From contig CALUGQ010000032.1 of assembly GCA_944320235.1 (NCBI GenBank), forward strand, positions 62,001 through 126,000: a stretch of DNA of 64,000 bases, given 5' to 3'. This DNA comes from an uncultured Prevotella sp. (GTDB lineage: Bacteria; Bacteroidota; Bacteroidia; Bacteroidales; Bacteroidaceae). How positions within the stretch are numbered: the first letter of the stretch is position 1; each line of letters begins with the position of its first letter. The notes beneath the pieces are model-generated. The model did no database searches. It was not told the origin of the DNA and saw only the letters and a program-made list of their open reading frames with translations. The position numbers and the translations under genes are program-made. Positions 42,971-51,681 of the stretch are shown here, piece by piece.

Positions 42971-44977
42971 TCATAACATAACTTCAAGTGATACAGCATA
43001 GTTGCGCTTAGGCATAGGATAATTTATTATCACGTCATAATCCTGGCTGAACAGATTGTTCACCTCAAGTGTCAGGCGCACCCCCACTCTTTTAATGTTT
43101 GCACGATAAGTCATGCTGAGGTCACTCGTATACCATGGCTGCACATGATTTGTGGCTATATTTTCTTGTTGCGAGTATCGCTCACCAACATAGATGAAAC
43201 TATAATTCATGCTGAGCGACTTGTAGGCCAGTCCAATTATAGCAGAGCCACTATGCCTGGGAATATAAGGAATCTGGTCATTATAATATGACAGCTCACT
43301 CGACGTGACATCACGAGCTTGCTGGAATGTATATTGAATGCGCGAAGTGACACAGACATCCGCCATGGGCCTGAGTGTCACTTCGGCCTCGGCATCAAGC
43401 CCCCAAATATGCACACGGCCAAGATTGAGCATTGTCCAGCGGAATTGCTGGCCTTTGGGATAGGCTATAATCTTGTCGTGTACAGTATTGAAATATCCAT
43501 CAGCCTGTATACGTACCCCCCCAAACCACGACGGACCGGTACTTTTACCATAAACTACACCAAGGTTGTATTGTATGGCGGTCTCAGGGGAAAGCGTCGC
43601 ATTGCCTATATCTGTATAATAAAGTTCATTGAACGTAGGCATACGAAAACTCTTTTTTGCAAAAGCACGAATAGAAAATGTCCGCCCCCCCCAAGGGGCG
43701 AAACTGACAAAAACAGCAGGAGTGACCATGCGTGCAGATGGCTTGCGTGCTTGTTTCTGGGTATGGTCCTTCACAAATGTCGCCAAGAGACTGCCTTGCA
43801 CCTTTATGAAACGACTGTCGAAAGCAGTGGCCAGCGACAAGAAGTTGGAATACCTCTTGGGGAAGACAAAATTATGAATGTCAGAATTCAGTTTGTTCCA
43901 TTTGAAATCATAACTTAACGAAACGCTCCAACCCGAAAGAATCTCATAGACATTTGCAAATGAAAAATAAATCTCCTGTTGCTTATATGTATTGTCGATA
44001 AGCATCGTCGTAGTGTCATTGTTTACATAGTGCGTGTCATAATATGCATACTTTGCCAATAAGCGGGAATCAAGTCGCGCAGACAAAGCCTTACGTATAC
44101 TACCCTGGACAAATGAGTTATGATCCCATTGGCGTTCTCCTCGCCTCCAGACGTTGTTGACTATCGCCCCTGGTATGCCACGCTCAGAATTATATGTATA
44201 TGCCTTGGCCATCCATGAGCCGTCTTCAAAGTTTCCATAGAAATTGGCTTCAGCCCTTAAAGCCCACATATCACCATTCTGTCTGACTGCTGTCGTATCA
44301 TATGCAGTCGTACCATCCATGTTTTTCCGTTTGTAACGAAACTTATACTTGCCTGTGGCCGTCAACGCCCCAACACTCAGCGACGCACTTGCTGAAGGAG
44401 AGAGGCGTTGCTCGTAAAGTGATGACAAAGAAAATACATCGCCACTAGAGCCATACTTTACCTTAAACTTAAGGTTATAGTCCTTCCCGTTGGAAAACGA
44501 TGGACGCTTAGTGCGAATATATACAGAACCGGCATTGCCAAAGTCGCTTGCAGACTGAAAGATAGCACTCTTCTGGCCATTATAAAGAGATATCGCCTCA
44601 ACATTATCCAAAGAAAATTGCCCTAAGTCAATCTGCCCGTTTTGTGCATTGCCTAGTTCAATGCCATCATAGAACACACCTAAATGGCTACTTCCCATAC
44701 TCCGCACATTGATGGTTTTAATTCCACCAACTCCACCATAATCCTTGATTTGTATTCCTGAAAAATATCTCATCGCATCAGCAACCGAATGGCTGCTGAG
44801 TCTTTGCAATTGTTCGCCTGACAATGTCTGTGCCGGCACAACGTCACGTTGGCTAGGCTTGGAGACGACAATGACCTCACGCACATGCAAGACACTGTCC
44901 AGTTTGCTTGATGTGCGAACCTGCGAATAACAACAGGCTATGGCGGCATTCATATATGCCAACATGATAAACCTCAT
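42971..44977 (-). CDS. btuB: TonB-dependent cobalamin receptor BtuB
   Basis: A 668-residue outer membrane receptor. A short signal segment (MRFIMLAYMNAAIACCYSQ) is followed by a TonB-box-like stretch (REVIVVSKP), a plug domain (LSSHSVADAMRYFSGIQIKDYGGVGGIKTINVRSMG; cited in parts) and a 22-stranded barrel ending AVSLEVML. It imports corrinoid across the outer membrane with energy from TonB. A cobalamin riboswitch directly upstream and btuG downstream identify the substrate. The signal peptide is short for the family, so the N-terminus may be slightly different. Confidence 0.93.
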   Translation of the reverse strand: MRFIMLAYMNAAIACCYSQVRTSSKLDSVLHVREVIVVSKPSQRDVVPAQTLSGEQLQRLSSHSVADAMRYFSGIQIKDYGGVGGIKTINVRSMGSSHLGVFYDGIELGNAQNGQIDLGQFSLDNVEAISLYNGQKSAIFQSASDFGNAGSVYIRTKRPSFSNGKDYNLKFKVKYGSSGDVFSLSSLYEQRLSPSASASLSVGALTATGKYKFRYKRKNMDGTTAYDTTAVRQNGDMWALRAEANFYGNFEDGSWMAKAYTYNSERGIPGAIVNNVWRRGERQWDHNSFVQGSIRKALSARLDSRLLAKYAYYDTHYVNNDTTTMLIDNTYKQQEIYFSFANVYEILSGWSVSLSYDFKWNKLNSDIHNFVFPKRYSNFLSLATAFDSRFIKVQGSLLATFVKDHTQKQARKPSARMVTPAVFVSFAPWGGRTFSIRAFAKKSFRMPTFNELYYTDIGNATLSPETAIQYNLGVVYGKSTGPSWFGGVRIQADGYFNTVHDKIIAYPKGQQFRWTMLNLGRVHIWGLDAEAEVTLRPMADVCVTSRIQYTFQQARDVTSSELSYYNDQIPYIPRHSGSAIIGLAYKSLSMNYSFIYVGERYSQQENIATNHVQPWYTSDLSMTYRANIKRVGVRLTLEVNNLFSQDYDVIINYPMPKRNYAVSLEVML

Positions 44978-45039
44978 CCCAATAAAAGGAAACTAGTTTC
45001 TTCACGCGCCTTTTCCACGAGGCTTCGATGAAGATTAAA

Positions 45040-45212
45040 CACGCAATGGCAGGTCTTCTGACTTAATGTCCGGCAGCAAACGTCTTCCCAATTTATTTTA
45101 TAAAATCAGTGACATAGTTGTTTGTTGCCAACAAGGACAAATCACAGCAGCGGGACTGTCGAGGATTCTCACCCCGTTCCCTTTTAATCGCATTATGAAT
45201 GCGAACCTATTG
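45040..45212 (-). promoter_or_regulatory. Cobalamin riboswitch
   Basis: Read on the minus strand, the leader of btuB holds the conserved blocks in order: GGTGAGAATCC, then CAGTCCCGCTGCTGTGA, GGGAAGACG, GCCGGAC, and AAGTCAGAAGACCTGCC. These match the B12 aptamer (GGTGnnAATCC, CnGnCCCGCnnCTGT, AGnCAGnnGACCTGCC). Downstream, GAAACTAGTTTC with CTTTTATT (about 44983-45002) may be part of the expression platform. Binding of adenosylcobalamin should lower btuB and btuG expression. Confidence 0.95.
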
Positions 45213-45217
45213 CGCTG

Positions 45218-45225
45218 CAAAGTTA
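45218..45225 (-). promoter_or_regulatory. -7 element of the B12 riboswitch transcript
   Basis: The complement reads TAACTTTG followed by C, immediately upstream of the riboswitch. A TTTG lies upstream within the AT-rich flank. Confidence 0.65.
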
Positions 45226-45610
45226 AGAAATTAATCTCAAACAAAGAAACATATAATAAAGAATTTCTTAACACTTCTGTCGTTTGGGGCCATTTGGGAC
45301 ACGCTTAATAGATTAGTGATAAGAACAAAAAGAAATCAATCCTATTACACCATTATAATCGCAATGATGCACTAGTACGTGATAAAGATTTTCGTGAGTT
45401 CCACAAGCAATGGTACCCCGGGCTATAGCCAGCCACTTGAAGCCCCCACGTTGTGGCGTGTTTGCAATCTACCACCGTCTGTTGCCGGTACTGTACCCAG
45501 TGAAGCTACTAAAGCTGGCCTCATTTCATATGGCATTTGTTGTCAAAATAGCCCCCTCACGAACCTATAATCAACAAGTCTTACGACATGGAAAAGTTGC
45601 CTGCAAGGTG
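45226..45610. other. Intergenic region without a recognised gene
   Basis: About 380 bp between the B12 promoter and the LysM protein end. Reading frames on both strands show no family features. The stretch 45400-45560 is richer in G+C than its flanks and could be an eroded gene, but I cannot support that. Nothing else was seen. Confidence 0.5.
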
Positions 45611-46519
45611 TCATCTAAGCAAAAGCCCATCACCGACCTGTATCTGATAGTCTGGCGCAAGGCGATTGAGCTTATAAAGACTTTTCAGCCTAATACCATA
45701 AAGCTGAGAAATGCTGTACATTGATTCACCAGCCCTAACATAATGTAGCCTTCCATCATAGTCTTTGGGTGCTTTCGACTGCTTTTTCTTCAAATATATG
45801 ATATCACCTTCGCTCAATTGTGCATCACGGTCAAGCTCATTATACTTCGCCAATTTGCGCGCAGATATACCCAATTCCTTTGAAAGGCTTTGGAATGTAT
45901 CGCCTCGGCGCACCTTTATGTAATAATTCTTGTTGAAGAAATATACAGGGTGCAACAATCCATTAGCAGGAGTGTCTTTAGTGTGGCGGGCAAAAAACTT
46001 ATCGTAACTTTTGGCAGTGTCATAACGGTACAGTTTGTAAAGCTGTATTATGTCTATAAGCTTGTCTGCATAACGAGGGTTTGTTGCGTAACCGGCAGCC
46101 TTTAGCCCACGTGCCCAACCTTTATAATCGGTGATTTTGAGTTTAAACAAGTTGCGATAACGCCGCCCGTTGACCAAAAATTTGGAATGATCCTCATAAC
46201 TGTCGTAAACATTCTTGTACGCCCGAAAACACTCATTAGGTGCATCGTCAGTGAAATATGTGGTAGCACCTCGCCAGCCATGGCATTTTATACCAAAGTG
46301 GTTGTTGCCCCTACGAGCCAACTCACTGCGCCCTGCCCCTGACTCAAACACACCTTGAGCAAGAGTGATGCTTGCCGGTATGCGGTATTTTATCATTTGT
46401 TCAATGGCCAAGTCTTTATATTGGTCGAAATATTGCTGATAACTACGGTTCCATTTCATCTGAGCAGACACAGACACAGACAAAATGAGAAGCACCAACG
46501 TAAGAAAAGCCCTATTCAT
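45611..46519 (-). CDS. Secreted glucosaminidase with two LysM domains
   Basis: A 302-residue exported peptidoglycan hydrolase. Signal peptide MNRAFLTLVLLILSVSVSAQ, then a glucosaminidase domain (about 20-160) with catalytic-type Glu in TLAQGVFESGAGRSELA and the family stretch NNHFGIKCHGWRGATTYFTDD, then two LysM domains (YYIKVRRGDTFQSLSKELGI and LHYVRAGESMYSISQLYGI). It cleaves glycan strands of peptidoglycan while LysM holds the wall. The ATG at 46519 is used because a promoter TACTTTTG lies at 46543-46550, upstream of it and downstream of the longer in-frame start. Confidence 0.93.
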   Translation of the reverse strand: MNRAFLTLVLLILSVSVSAQMKWNRSYQQYFDQYKDLAIEQMIKYRIPASITLAQGVFESGAGRSELARRGNNHFGIKCHGWRGATTYFTDDAPNECFRAYKNVYDSYEDHSKFLVNGRRYRNLFKLKITDYKGWARGLKAAGYATNPRYADKLIDIIQLYKLYRYDTAKSYDKFFARHTKDTPANGLLHPVYFFNKNYYIKVRRGDTFQSLSKELGISARKLAKYNELDRDAQLSEGDIIYLKKKQSKAPKDYDGRLHYVRAGESMYSISQLYGIRLKSLYKLNRLAPDYQIQVGDGLLLR

Positions 46520-46542
46520 AAAAAAGATTTGCTTTTTGTATG

Positions 46543-46550
46543 CAAAAGTA
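46543..46550 (-). promoter_or_regulatory. -7 element of glucosaminidase promoter
   Basis: The complement reads TACTTTTG followed by C, 24 bp upstream of the ATG at 46519. Confidence 0.65.
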
Positions 46551-46583
46551 CGCAAAACTATTCAGTTACTAACGCCTTTTTAT

Positions 46584-46591
46584 TAATTTTG
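46584..46591 (+). promoter_or_regulatory. -7 element of cytidine deaminase promoter
   Basis: TAATTTTG followed by C, 19 bp upstream of the cdd ATG; it is divergent from and close to the glucosaminidase promoter. Confidence 0.65.
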
Positions 46592-46610
46592 CGACAAAAT
46601 TAGGATTATT

Positions 46611-47087
46611 ATGGAAGTAAGAATCATCAAATCTGCCATTACTGTTTACCAAATGGAGGAACTTAACGATAATGACCGCCATCTCATAGAACAGGCCATA
46701 GAGGCAACGAATAACTCATACGTACCATACTCACATTTCCACGTTGGTAGTGCTGTGCGGCTTGAAAACGGAGACGTCATAACAGGTTGCAACCAAGAAA
46801 ACGCTTCTTTCCCGGTGACAATATGCGCTGAGCGCACAGCGCTATTCTCCGCTGGGGCGCAACAACCAGACAAAGCAGTAGTGGCAATAGCCATCGCAGC
46901 GCGCAATGCAAGCGGACTGCTGACAGACCCTGTGACTCCATGTGGCAGTTGCAGGCAGGCACTGGTGGAAACGGAGTTTAGGCACAAACGCAAGATACGC
47001 ATCTTGCTCTACGGCACAAAACACATATTTTGCATCGATGGAATAAGCAACTTGATGCCGCTATCGTTTACCGACGACCAGCTGTAG
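46611..47087 (+). CDS. cdd: Cytidine deaminase
   Basis: A 158-residue zinc enzyme converting cytidine and deoxycytidine to the uridine forms in pyrimidine salvage. SHFHVGSAVRLENGDVITGCNQENAS is the substrate strand region, TICAERTAL holds the zinc Cys and catalytic Glu, and TPCGSCRQAL the other two zinc cysteines. Length is that of the homotetrameric type with an extra N-terminal stretch. Its 3' end overlaps the end of the convergent lipoprotein gene by 20 bp, an unusually tight arrangement. Confidence 0.95.
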   Translation: MEVRIIKSAITVYQMEELNDNDRHLIEQAIEATNNSYVPYSHFHVGSAVRLENGDVITGCNQENASFPVTICAERTALFSAGAQQPDKAVVAIAIAARNASGLLTDPVTPCGSCRQALVETEFRHKRKIRILLYGTKHIFCIDGISNLMPLSFTDDQL

Positions 47088-48549
47088 TCCTGCCTTGATG
47101 GGAATACTGGTAGCACCCTATGTCCGGCAGTGACCCACGCTCCTTCCCGTCACGGTCTATGCCACACCCTTCTATGACAACGGCACGCCCAATAGCAGTG
47201 GAAACGGAGTCTAGGTGGAAGTCATAATATTGATTGTCAGCATCAATATTATAAAAATGATCGGCTCCTTGCACAGAGTCGTTTGCCTGTTCAAATACGA
47301 CATTGGAAAAATTTACCAATTGGGCAGAGTCTGTTATCGCCGGAGTGCGGAGAATGCAGTTGGCAAAATAATAGCTGAAAGTCACCAGGGAGTCACCAGC
47401 CTCCCCCATCACCTCATCATCTGCATAGCCTGTGACAAGCGTATTGTAACATTCAAAAAAATGCAATGGATAGTCTGTTTCACCACGTTTGCTTGAAAAA
47501 CGTAGGGCAACGCCCCGGTCACCCTCAAATGGATAAAACTGCGCCAGTGTACAATAAGCCATGGCAGCTCTACCTCCATAAATTGCCACGCAATCATCAA
47601 GCGTATTGGTTATCTGACAATTGACAAGAGTCACATTGGAATTATATGCAGCCAAACCAACACCTTTGCAATTATGTATGGTGACATTGGCCAATGACAA
47701 CCGCGGGGTAATGGAATCAAACGCAGCCGAATCGCAAACAATGCCATCCATGGTACTATGTATGTCGGCGTAGGAAATGGAATTCTGCGTTGATGATGAA
47801 TATAGATGGATTCCTTGCCACTGTCCGCTCACACGATCGTATGGCAGATAATCAAACATTCTGTCTGTGCGGTCGCCACGCATGACTACCTCATCACCGC
47901 ACGCCCCCCTTACAATCAGTCGCCCATACACATCAATTCCCGCATCGGAATGAAAATATAGTTTTGCAGGTGACATTATTGTCAACGTTGCACTGCTGTC
48001 AACCCGCAGCCCCCCATATACCACTATCGGTGTTGAAGTGGAAATAACCGTATCGCGACTTATTACCCAGTCACGGAAGAAAAGCGCATCCCAAGAGTAC
48101 GCACGCAGACACACATTCTGCTCCATACCGCTCTCCAGCGTGAATACCAGGTCGTCCTCAACCAACTGAGGAGTCTCGGCATTATTGCGTCCCGAAGTAA
48201 GTTCTACAAAAACACGAATACTGTCGCCTCCCCTGACCTCCAAGTCACGCACCATACTGCCCATGCCATTGTCAAGGTATGTGCCATCAACATTGACACG
48301 GAAACCGGTCTGATTTCCACGTCGAAGCCTCACTTGCCGCAAACGCAAGCCGTCATCGTTACGGTTATATACCCAAAATGTATATGTTGATGTCGGAACA
48401 GTGCTGAAAACAGTGTCCATAGACACGGTGTCAAGAGAAAATGTTAAAACTGCCGAGCGGCTCGTCGTAAACGAATCGTTGTCATCACACGATGCGAATG
48501 CAAGCACGGCCACTAAGATTTGGCACAATAAAAATAACCGTTTCATCAT
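47068..48549 (-). CDS. Surface lipoprotein with right-handed beta-helix region
   Basis: About 493 residues. The signal peptide ends with lipobox Cys in VLAFASCDDND. After an Ig-like N-terminal part (FWVYNRNDDGLRLRQVRL), repeated short strands resemble a parallel beta-helix: GGLRVDSSATLTIMSPAKLYF, SISYADIHSTMDGIVCDSAAF, NVTIHNCKGVGLAAYNSNVTLVN and CQITNTLDDCVAIYGG (in parts). No catalytic motif was recognised, so a binding or adhesive role is as likely as enzyme activity. The start is one of two adjacent ATG codons near 48549. Related proteins are common and uncharacterised in Bacteroidales. Confidence 0.8.
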   Translation of the reverse strand: MMKRLFLLCQILVAVLAFASCDDNDSFTTSRSAVLTFSLDTVSMDTVFSTVPTSTYTFWVYNRNDDGLRLRQVRLRRGNQTGFRVNVDGTYLDNGMGSMVRDLEVRGGDSIRVFVELTSGRNNAETPQLVEDDLVFTLESGMEQNVCLRAYSWDALFFRDWVISRDTVISTSTPIVVYGGLRVDSSATLTIMSPAKLYFHSDAGIDVYGRLIVRGACGDEVVMRGDRTDRMFDYLPYDRVSGQWQGIHLYSSSTQNSISYADIHSTMDGIVCDSAAFDSITPRLSLANVTIHNCKGVGLAAYNSNVTLVNCQITNTLDDCVAIYGGRAAMAYCTLAQFYPFEGDRGVALRFSSKRGETDYPLHFFECYNTLVTGYADDEVMGEAGDSLVTFSYYFANCILRTPAITDSAQLVNFSNVVFEQANDSVQGADHFYNIDADNQYYDFHLDSVSTAIGRAVVIEGCGIDRDGKERGSLPDIGCYQYSHQGRTTAGRR

Positions 48550-48589
48550 AATGATAAAACGGTCATTTATATTATTTATTGTACATGAC

Positions 48590-49153
48590 TTATTTCTTCT
48601 CGCCGAAATAACGCTCATAAAGACCTATAAAGCCTGCACAATGGCGTGCTTCATCCTTTGCCATTTCATGGACAGTGTCGTGAGTGGCATCCATGCCGGC
48701 TGCCTTTGCGTTTTTGGCGATGCGGAACTTGTCTTCACAAGCACCTTTCTCTGCTGCTATGCGTGCCTTTAGGTTGCTCTTGGTGTCTTTCAACACATCA
48801 CCAAGAAGTTCGGCAAACTTAGAAGCGTGCTCAGCCTCCTCAAAGGCATAACGCTTGTATGCCTCTGCAATCTCAGGATATCCCTCACGATCTGCCTGGC
48901 GGCTCATTGCAAGATACATTCCCACTTCACCACACTCGCCATTGAAATGAGCCTCGAGGTCTTTAATCATTTCCTCGTTTGCCCCCTCCTTACGCGCTGC
49001 GCCAAGTATATGCATGGTAGCAAATGTAGCTTGCCCATTGTCATTCAACTCAACGAACTTTGAAGCCGGAGCCTTGCAGATTGGGCACTGTTCTGGTGCT
49101 GTCTCACCCTCGTGTATGTAACCACACACTGTGCAAATAAACTTTTTCTTCAT
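48590..49153 (-). CDS. Reverse-type rubrerythrin (N-terminal rubredoxin module)
   Basis: A 187-residue protein with an N-terminal rubredoxin module ([20 protein letters not shown]) followed by a diiron four-helix bundle with Glu/His ligands ([42 protein letters not shown]). It lacks a C-terminal rubredoxin, as in reverse rubrerythrins that reduce peroxide with electrons from NADH. It complements the two-module rubrerythrin at 33678. A TATCTTTG promoter lies 31 bp upstream of the ATG at 49153; the longer in-frame start at 49186 is excluded by it. Confidence 0.93.
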   Translation of the reverse strand: MKKKFICTVCGYIHEGETAPEQCPICKAPASKFVELNDNGQATFATMHILGAARKEGANEEMIKDLEAHFNGECGEVGMYLAMSRQADREGYPEIAEAYKRYAFEEAEHASKFAELLGDVLKDTKSNLKARIAAEKGACEDKFRIAKNAKAAGMDATHDTVHEMAKDEARHCAGFIGLYERYFGEKK

Positions 49154-49183
49154 AACCAATTTGTTTAGTTGTTTATATCTATG

Positions 49184-49191
49184 CAAAGATA
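49184..49191 (-). promoter_or_regulatory. -7 element of reverse rubrerythrin promoter
   Basis: The complement reads TATCTTTG followed by C, 31 bp upstream of the ATG at 49153. Confidence 0.65.
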
Positions 49192-49238
49192 CGCAAAAAA
49201 ATCAAATCTACAAACAATAATGAAGTATTTATATTATT

Positions 49239-50249
49239 TTATTCTTTCCAGCTGGCGCCTTCACGCAGTATGAACTTTATTTCCTTGCCGGCAGGAATGG
49301 ATGGCTTGACCCAAGCACCACTGAACAATTGTATTGTGGTCACCTTTCCTTCTGGAGCATTGTCAACAGCTTCTTGCACAGTGAAATAATCACCGACACC
49401 ATTGCTTGCAACAGAAATATCATAATTAACAAAATGGCTCTTCAACGCCGACACCTCCTTGACTACTGCCTCTGCAAGCAAGCGGGCTACCACATGAGCG
49501 CCATATACATTATAGTGTGTGTTGTCATGTCGGCCCTTTGGAACAGACGGCTCTTCGCCAGGATAAAACCACATATGAAGTTTCTTGGATGCCTCACGCC
49601 CCAAACCTTGCTCAAGGTCATGTGTAATCTTGTTGGCATCAACGAATGGTACATTCAGCTCTTTGGCAACATTGCGAGGGGCTATGCGATAATCACCATG
49701 GGTGTCTACCAATATATCACCTTCATCCTCTGGCTTCTGTCCTTTTGTCATGCCTGTCGTTTTGCGCAAGGCCTCGTCATCATCAATCTTCGGGGCTTCT
49801 TTCATGAAATTGCGACGCACGACACAATTGAACAGTACTGGGATGCCACCTTTTTCCCTTGTTTCCCTGACAAACTTACGCAGATTCTCATCGAATGTCG
49901 TCCCAGGGTCTGTATGGCGATCTGGCTTGGGCTTTTCATCATTGTGGCCGAACTGGATAAACACATAATCACCGGGCTTGATTTTTTCAAGTACTTTTTG
50001 CCAACGTCCTTCATTTATGAAACTCTTCGACGAACGACCATTAACAGCATGATTGTCTATTACGATGCCGTCATCAAAATAGCATGGTAAAGCCATTCCC
50101 CAGCCACGCTCTAGGTTGCCACCCTTAAGACTCTTGTTTGCCATTGTTGAATCCCCAATCATGAATATAGTAACCACGTCATCTCTTTTGAATGCAGACA
50201 TGACAAGAAGCATTATAGCTGCATATACAATATATCTAAACTTTTTCAT
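49239..50249 (-). CDS. Secreted SGNH rhamnogalacturonan acetylesterase with truncated pectinesterase domain
   Basis: A 336-residue exported protein. After a signal segment (MKKFRYIVYAAIMLLVMSAF) comes a CE12-type SGNH esterase with the Ser block FMIGDSTMAN, Gly/Asn region NHAVNGRSSKSF, FIQFGHNDEK, and the catalytic Asp/His near DNTHYNVYGAHVVA. It removes acetyl groups from rhamnogalacturonan. The last about 55 residues (NYDISVASNGVGDYFTVQEAVDNAPEGK, cited in part) are the start of a CE8 pectin methylesterase domain, which stops at TAA after REGASWKE. In relatives the two domains are often fused, so this looks like a truncation. It lies just past the hairpin terminator of hisS, without a clear promoter. 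Confidence 0.88.
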   Translation of the reverse strand: MKKFRYIVYAAIMLLVMSAFKRDDVVTIFMIGDSTMANKSLKGGNLERGWGMALPCYFDDGIVIDNHAVNGRSSKSFINEGRWQKVLEKIKPGDYVFIQFGHNDEKPKPDRHTDPGTTFDENLRKFVRETREKGGIPVLFNCVVRRNFMKEAPKIDDDEALRKTTGMTKGQKPEDEGDILVDTHGDYRIAPRNVAKELNVPFVDANKITHDLEQGLGREASKKLHMWFYPGEEPSVPKGRHDNTHYNVYGAHVVARLLAEAVVKEVSALKSHFVNYDISVASNGVGDYFTVQEAVDNAPEGKVTTIQLFSGAWVKPSIPAGKEIKFILREGASWKE

Positions 50250-50270
50250 TTGCTTTAGTTATTAATTAAA

Positions 50271-50299
50271 GTGCAAGTCCACAAGCTCGTGGACTGCAC
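50271..50299 (-). terminator. Hairpin after hisS
   Basis: GTGCAAGTCCAC (50271-50282) and GTGGACTGCAC (50289-50299) pair with one bulged base. On the minus strand it is followed by TTTAATTAA, so it could end the fur-purA-hisS transcript. Confidence 0.6.
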
Positions 50300-50310
50300 A
50301 AAAAACGACA

Positions 50311-51681
50311 TTAACTTCCTTTTACAATATCAAGCAATTCGGATACCGATACCATCTGCTGCTCGCCAGTATGCATATCTTTAAGTGTTACCATGCCTTG
50401 GGCTATCTCATTTTCGCCAGCCATGGCAACATAACGAATACCTTTGGCGTTGGCATATGCCATCTGCTTTTTTATCTTGCTCGCATCTGGGTACAACTCT
50501 GTGCGTAAACCAGCCGCCCTGGCCTCTGCTGCCATTGGCATGCAAAAGGCAATCTCTTTCTCGCCAAAATTAATGAAAAGCAATTGCGATCCATCAATGG
50601 CATCCTTTGGGTAAAGGTCAAGAGCATTAAGGACATCGAAAATACGATCAGCACCAAACGAGATACCGACACCACTAAGCCCAGGCATACCAAATATTCC
50701 TGTGAGGTTATCATAACGGCCACCGCCTGTTATACTCCCCATAGGTGTATCAAGTGCCTTGACTTCAAATATTGCGCCAGTATAGTAGTTTAAGCCACGG
50801 GCCAAAGTGAGGTCAAACTCAACAACATTTTCCACACCGACTGACATTAGCATGTCAAGTATGTAACGAGTTTCTTCAACCCCTTTCATACCAACCTCGC
50901 TTTCTGATAATACTTCGGCTATCACAGAAAGCTTCTCTGAGTTTGTTCCTTTCATGTTGATTATCGGCTGAAGCTTTGCTATTGCCATTTCAGATATACC
51001 ATCTGCACGAAGCTCCTCATTGACTTTTTCAACGCCTATTTTGTCAAGTTTATCAATGGCCACCGTTATATCAACGATTCTATCGGCCTCGCCAATAACC
51101 TCTGCTATTCCCGTCAGAATCTTGCGATTATTTATTTTGATTGCAACCTTGATGCCGAAACGGCAGAACACAGTATCTACCATCTGCATCAACTCAACCT
51201 CATTGAGCAGCGAATCACTTCCAACGACATCTGCATCACACTGATAAAACTCTCGATAACGCCCTTTCTGCGGTCTATCCGCCCTCCATACTGGCTGTAT
51301 CTGATAACGCTTGAATGGCATTTGCAGCTCATCACGATGCATCACTACATATCGGGCAAACGGAACTGTAAGATCGTAGCGCAAGCCCTTCTCGCACAGC
51401 CGGGATGACAATAGCAATGAATTGCGCCCTTGGATATCGTCGTCGGTGACTTTGGCAAGATAGTCGCCGCTATTCAGTATCTTGAACAACAGCTTATCCC
51501 CCTCTTCTCCATACTTACCCATCAAGGTTTGAAGAGTCTCCATTGCCGGTGTCTCTATCTGCTGGTAGCCATAAAGCGCGAACACCGAACGAATAGTGTT
51601 AAAGATGTAATTGCGCTTGGCCATCTCGGCAGGCGAGAAGTCGCGGGTTCCTTTTGGTATGTTTGGTTTCTGTGCCATCAC
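50311..51681 (-). CDS. hisS: Histidine--tRNA ligase
   Basis: A 456-residue class II synthetase charging tRNA(His). [20 protein letters not shown] is the usual N-terminus, motif 2 is around [26 protein letters not shown] (cited in part), [16 protein letters not shown] is the histidine-specific loop, [16 protein letters not shown] is motif 3, and the C-terminal anticodon domain follows ([14 protein letters not shown] on). The start overlaps the purA stop by 4 bp, so hisS is the last gene of the fur-purA-hisS operon. Confidence 0.97.
   Translation of the reverse strand: MMAQKPNIPKGTRDFSPAEMAKRNYIFNTIRSVFALYGYQQIETPAMETLQTLMGKYGEEGDKLLFKILNSGDYLAKVTDDDIQGRNSLLLSSRLCEKGLRYDLTVPFARYVVMHRDELQMPFKRYQIQPVWRADRPQKGRYREFYQCDADVVGSDSLLNEVELMQMVDTVFCRFGIKVAIKINNRKILTGIAEVIGEADRIVDITVAIDKLDKIGVEKVNEELRADGISEMAIAKLQPIINMKGTNSEKLSVIAEVLSESEVGMKGVEETRYILDMLMSVGVENVVEFDLTLARGLNYYTGAIFEVKALDTPMGSITGGGRYDNLTGIFGMPGLSGVGISFGADRIFDVLNALDLYPKDAIDGSQLLFINFGEKEIAFCMPMAAEARAAGLRTELYPDASKIKKQMAYANAKGIRYVAMAGENEIAQGMVTLKDMHTGEQQMVSVSELLDIVKGS

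Noticed and set aside
45379-45724. Plus-strand frames of 63 and 104 codons
   Set aside because: No promoter or family match; the second overlaps the LysM gene on the other strand.
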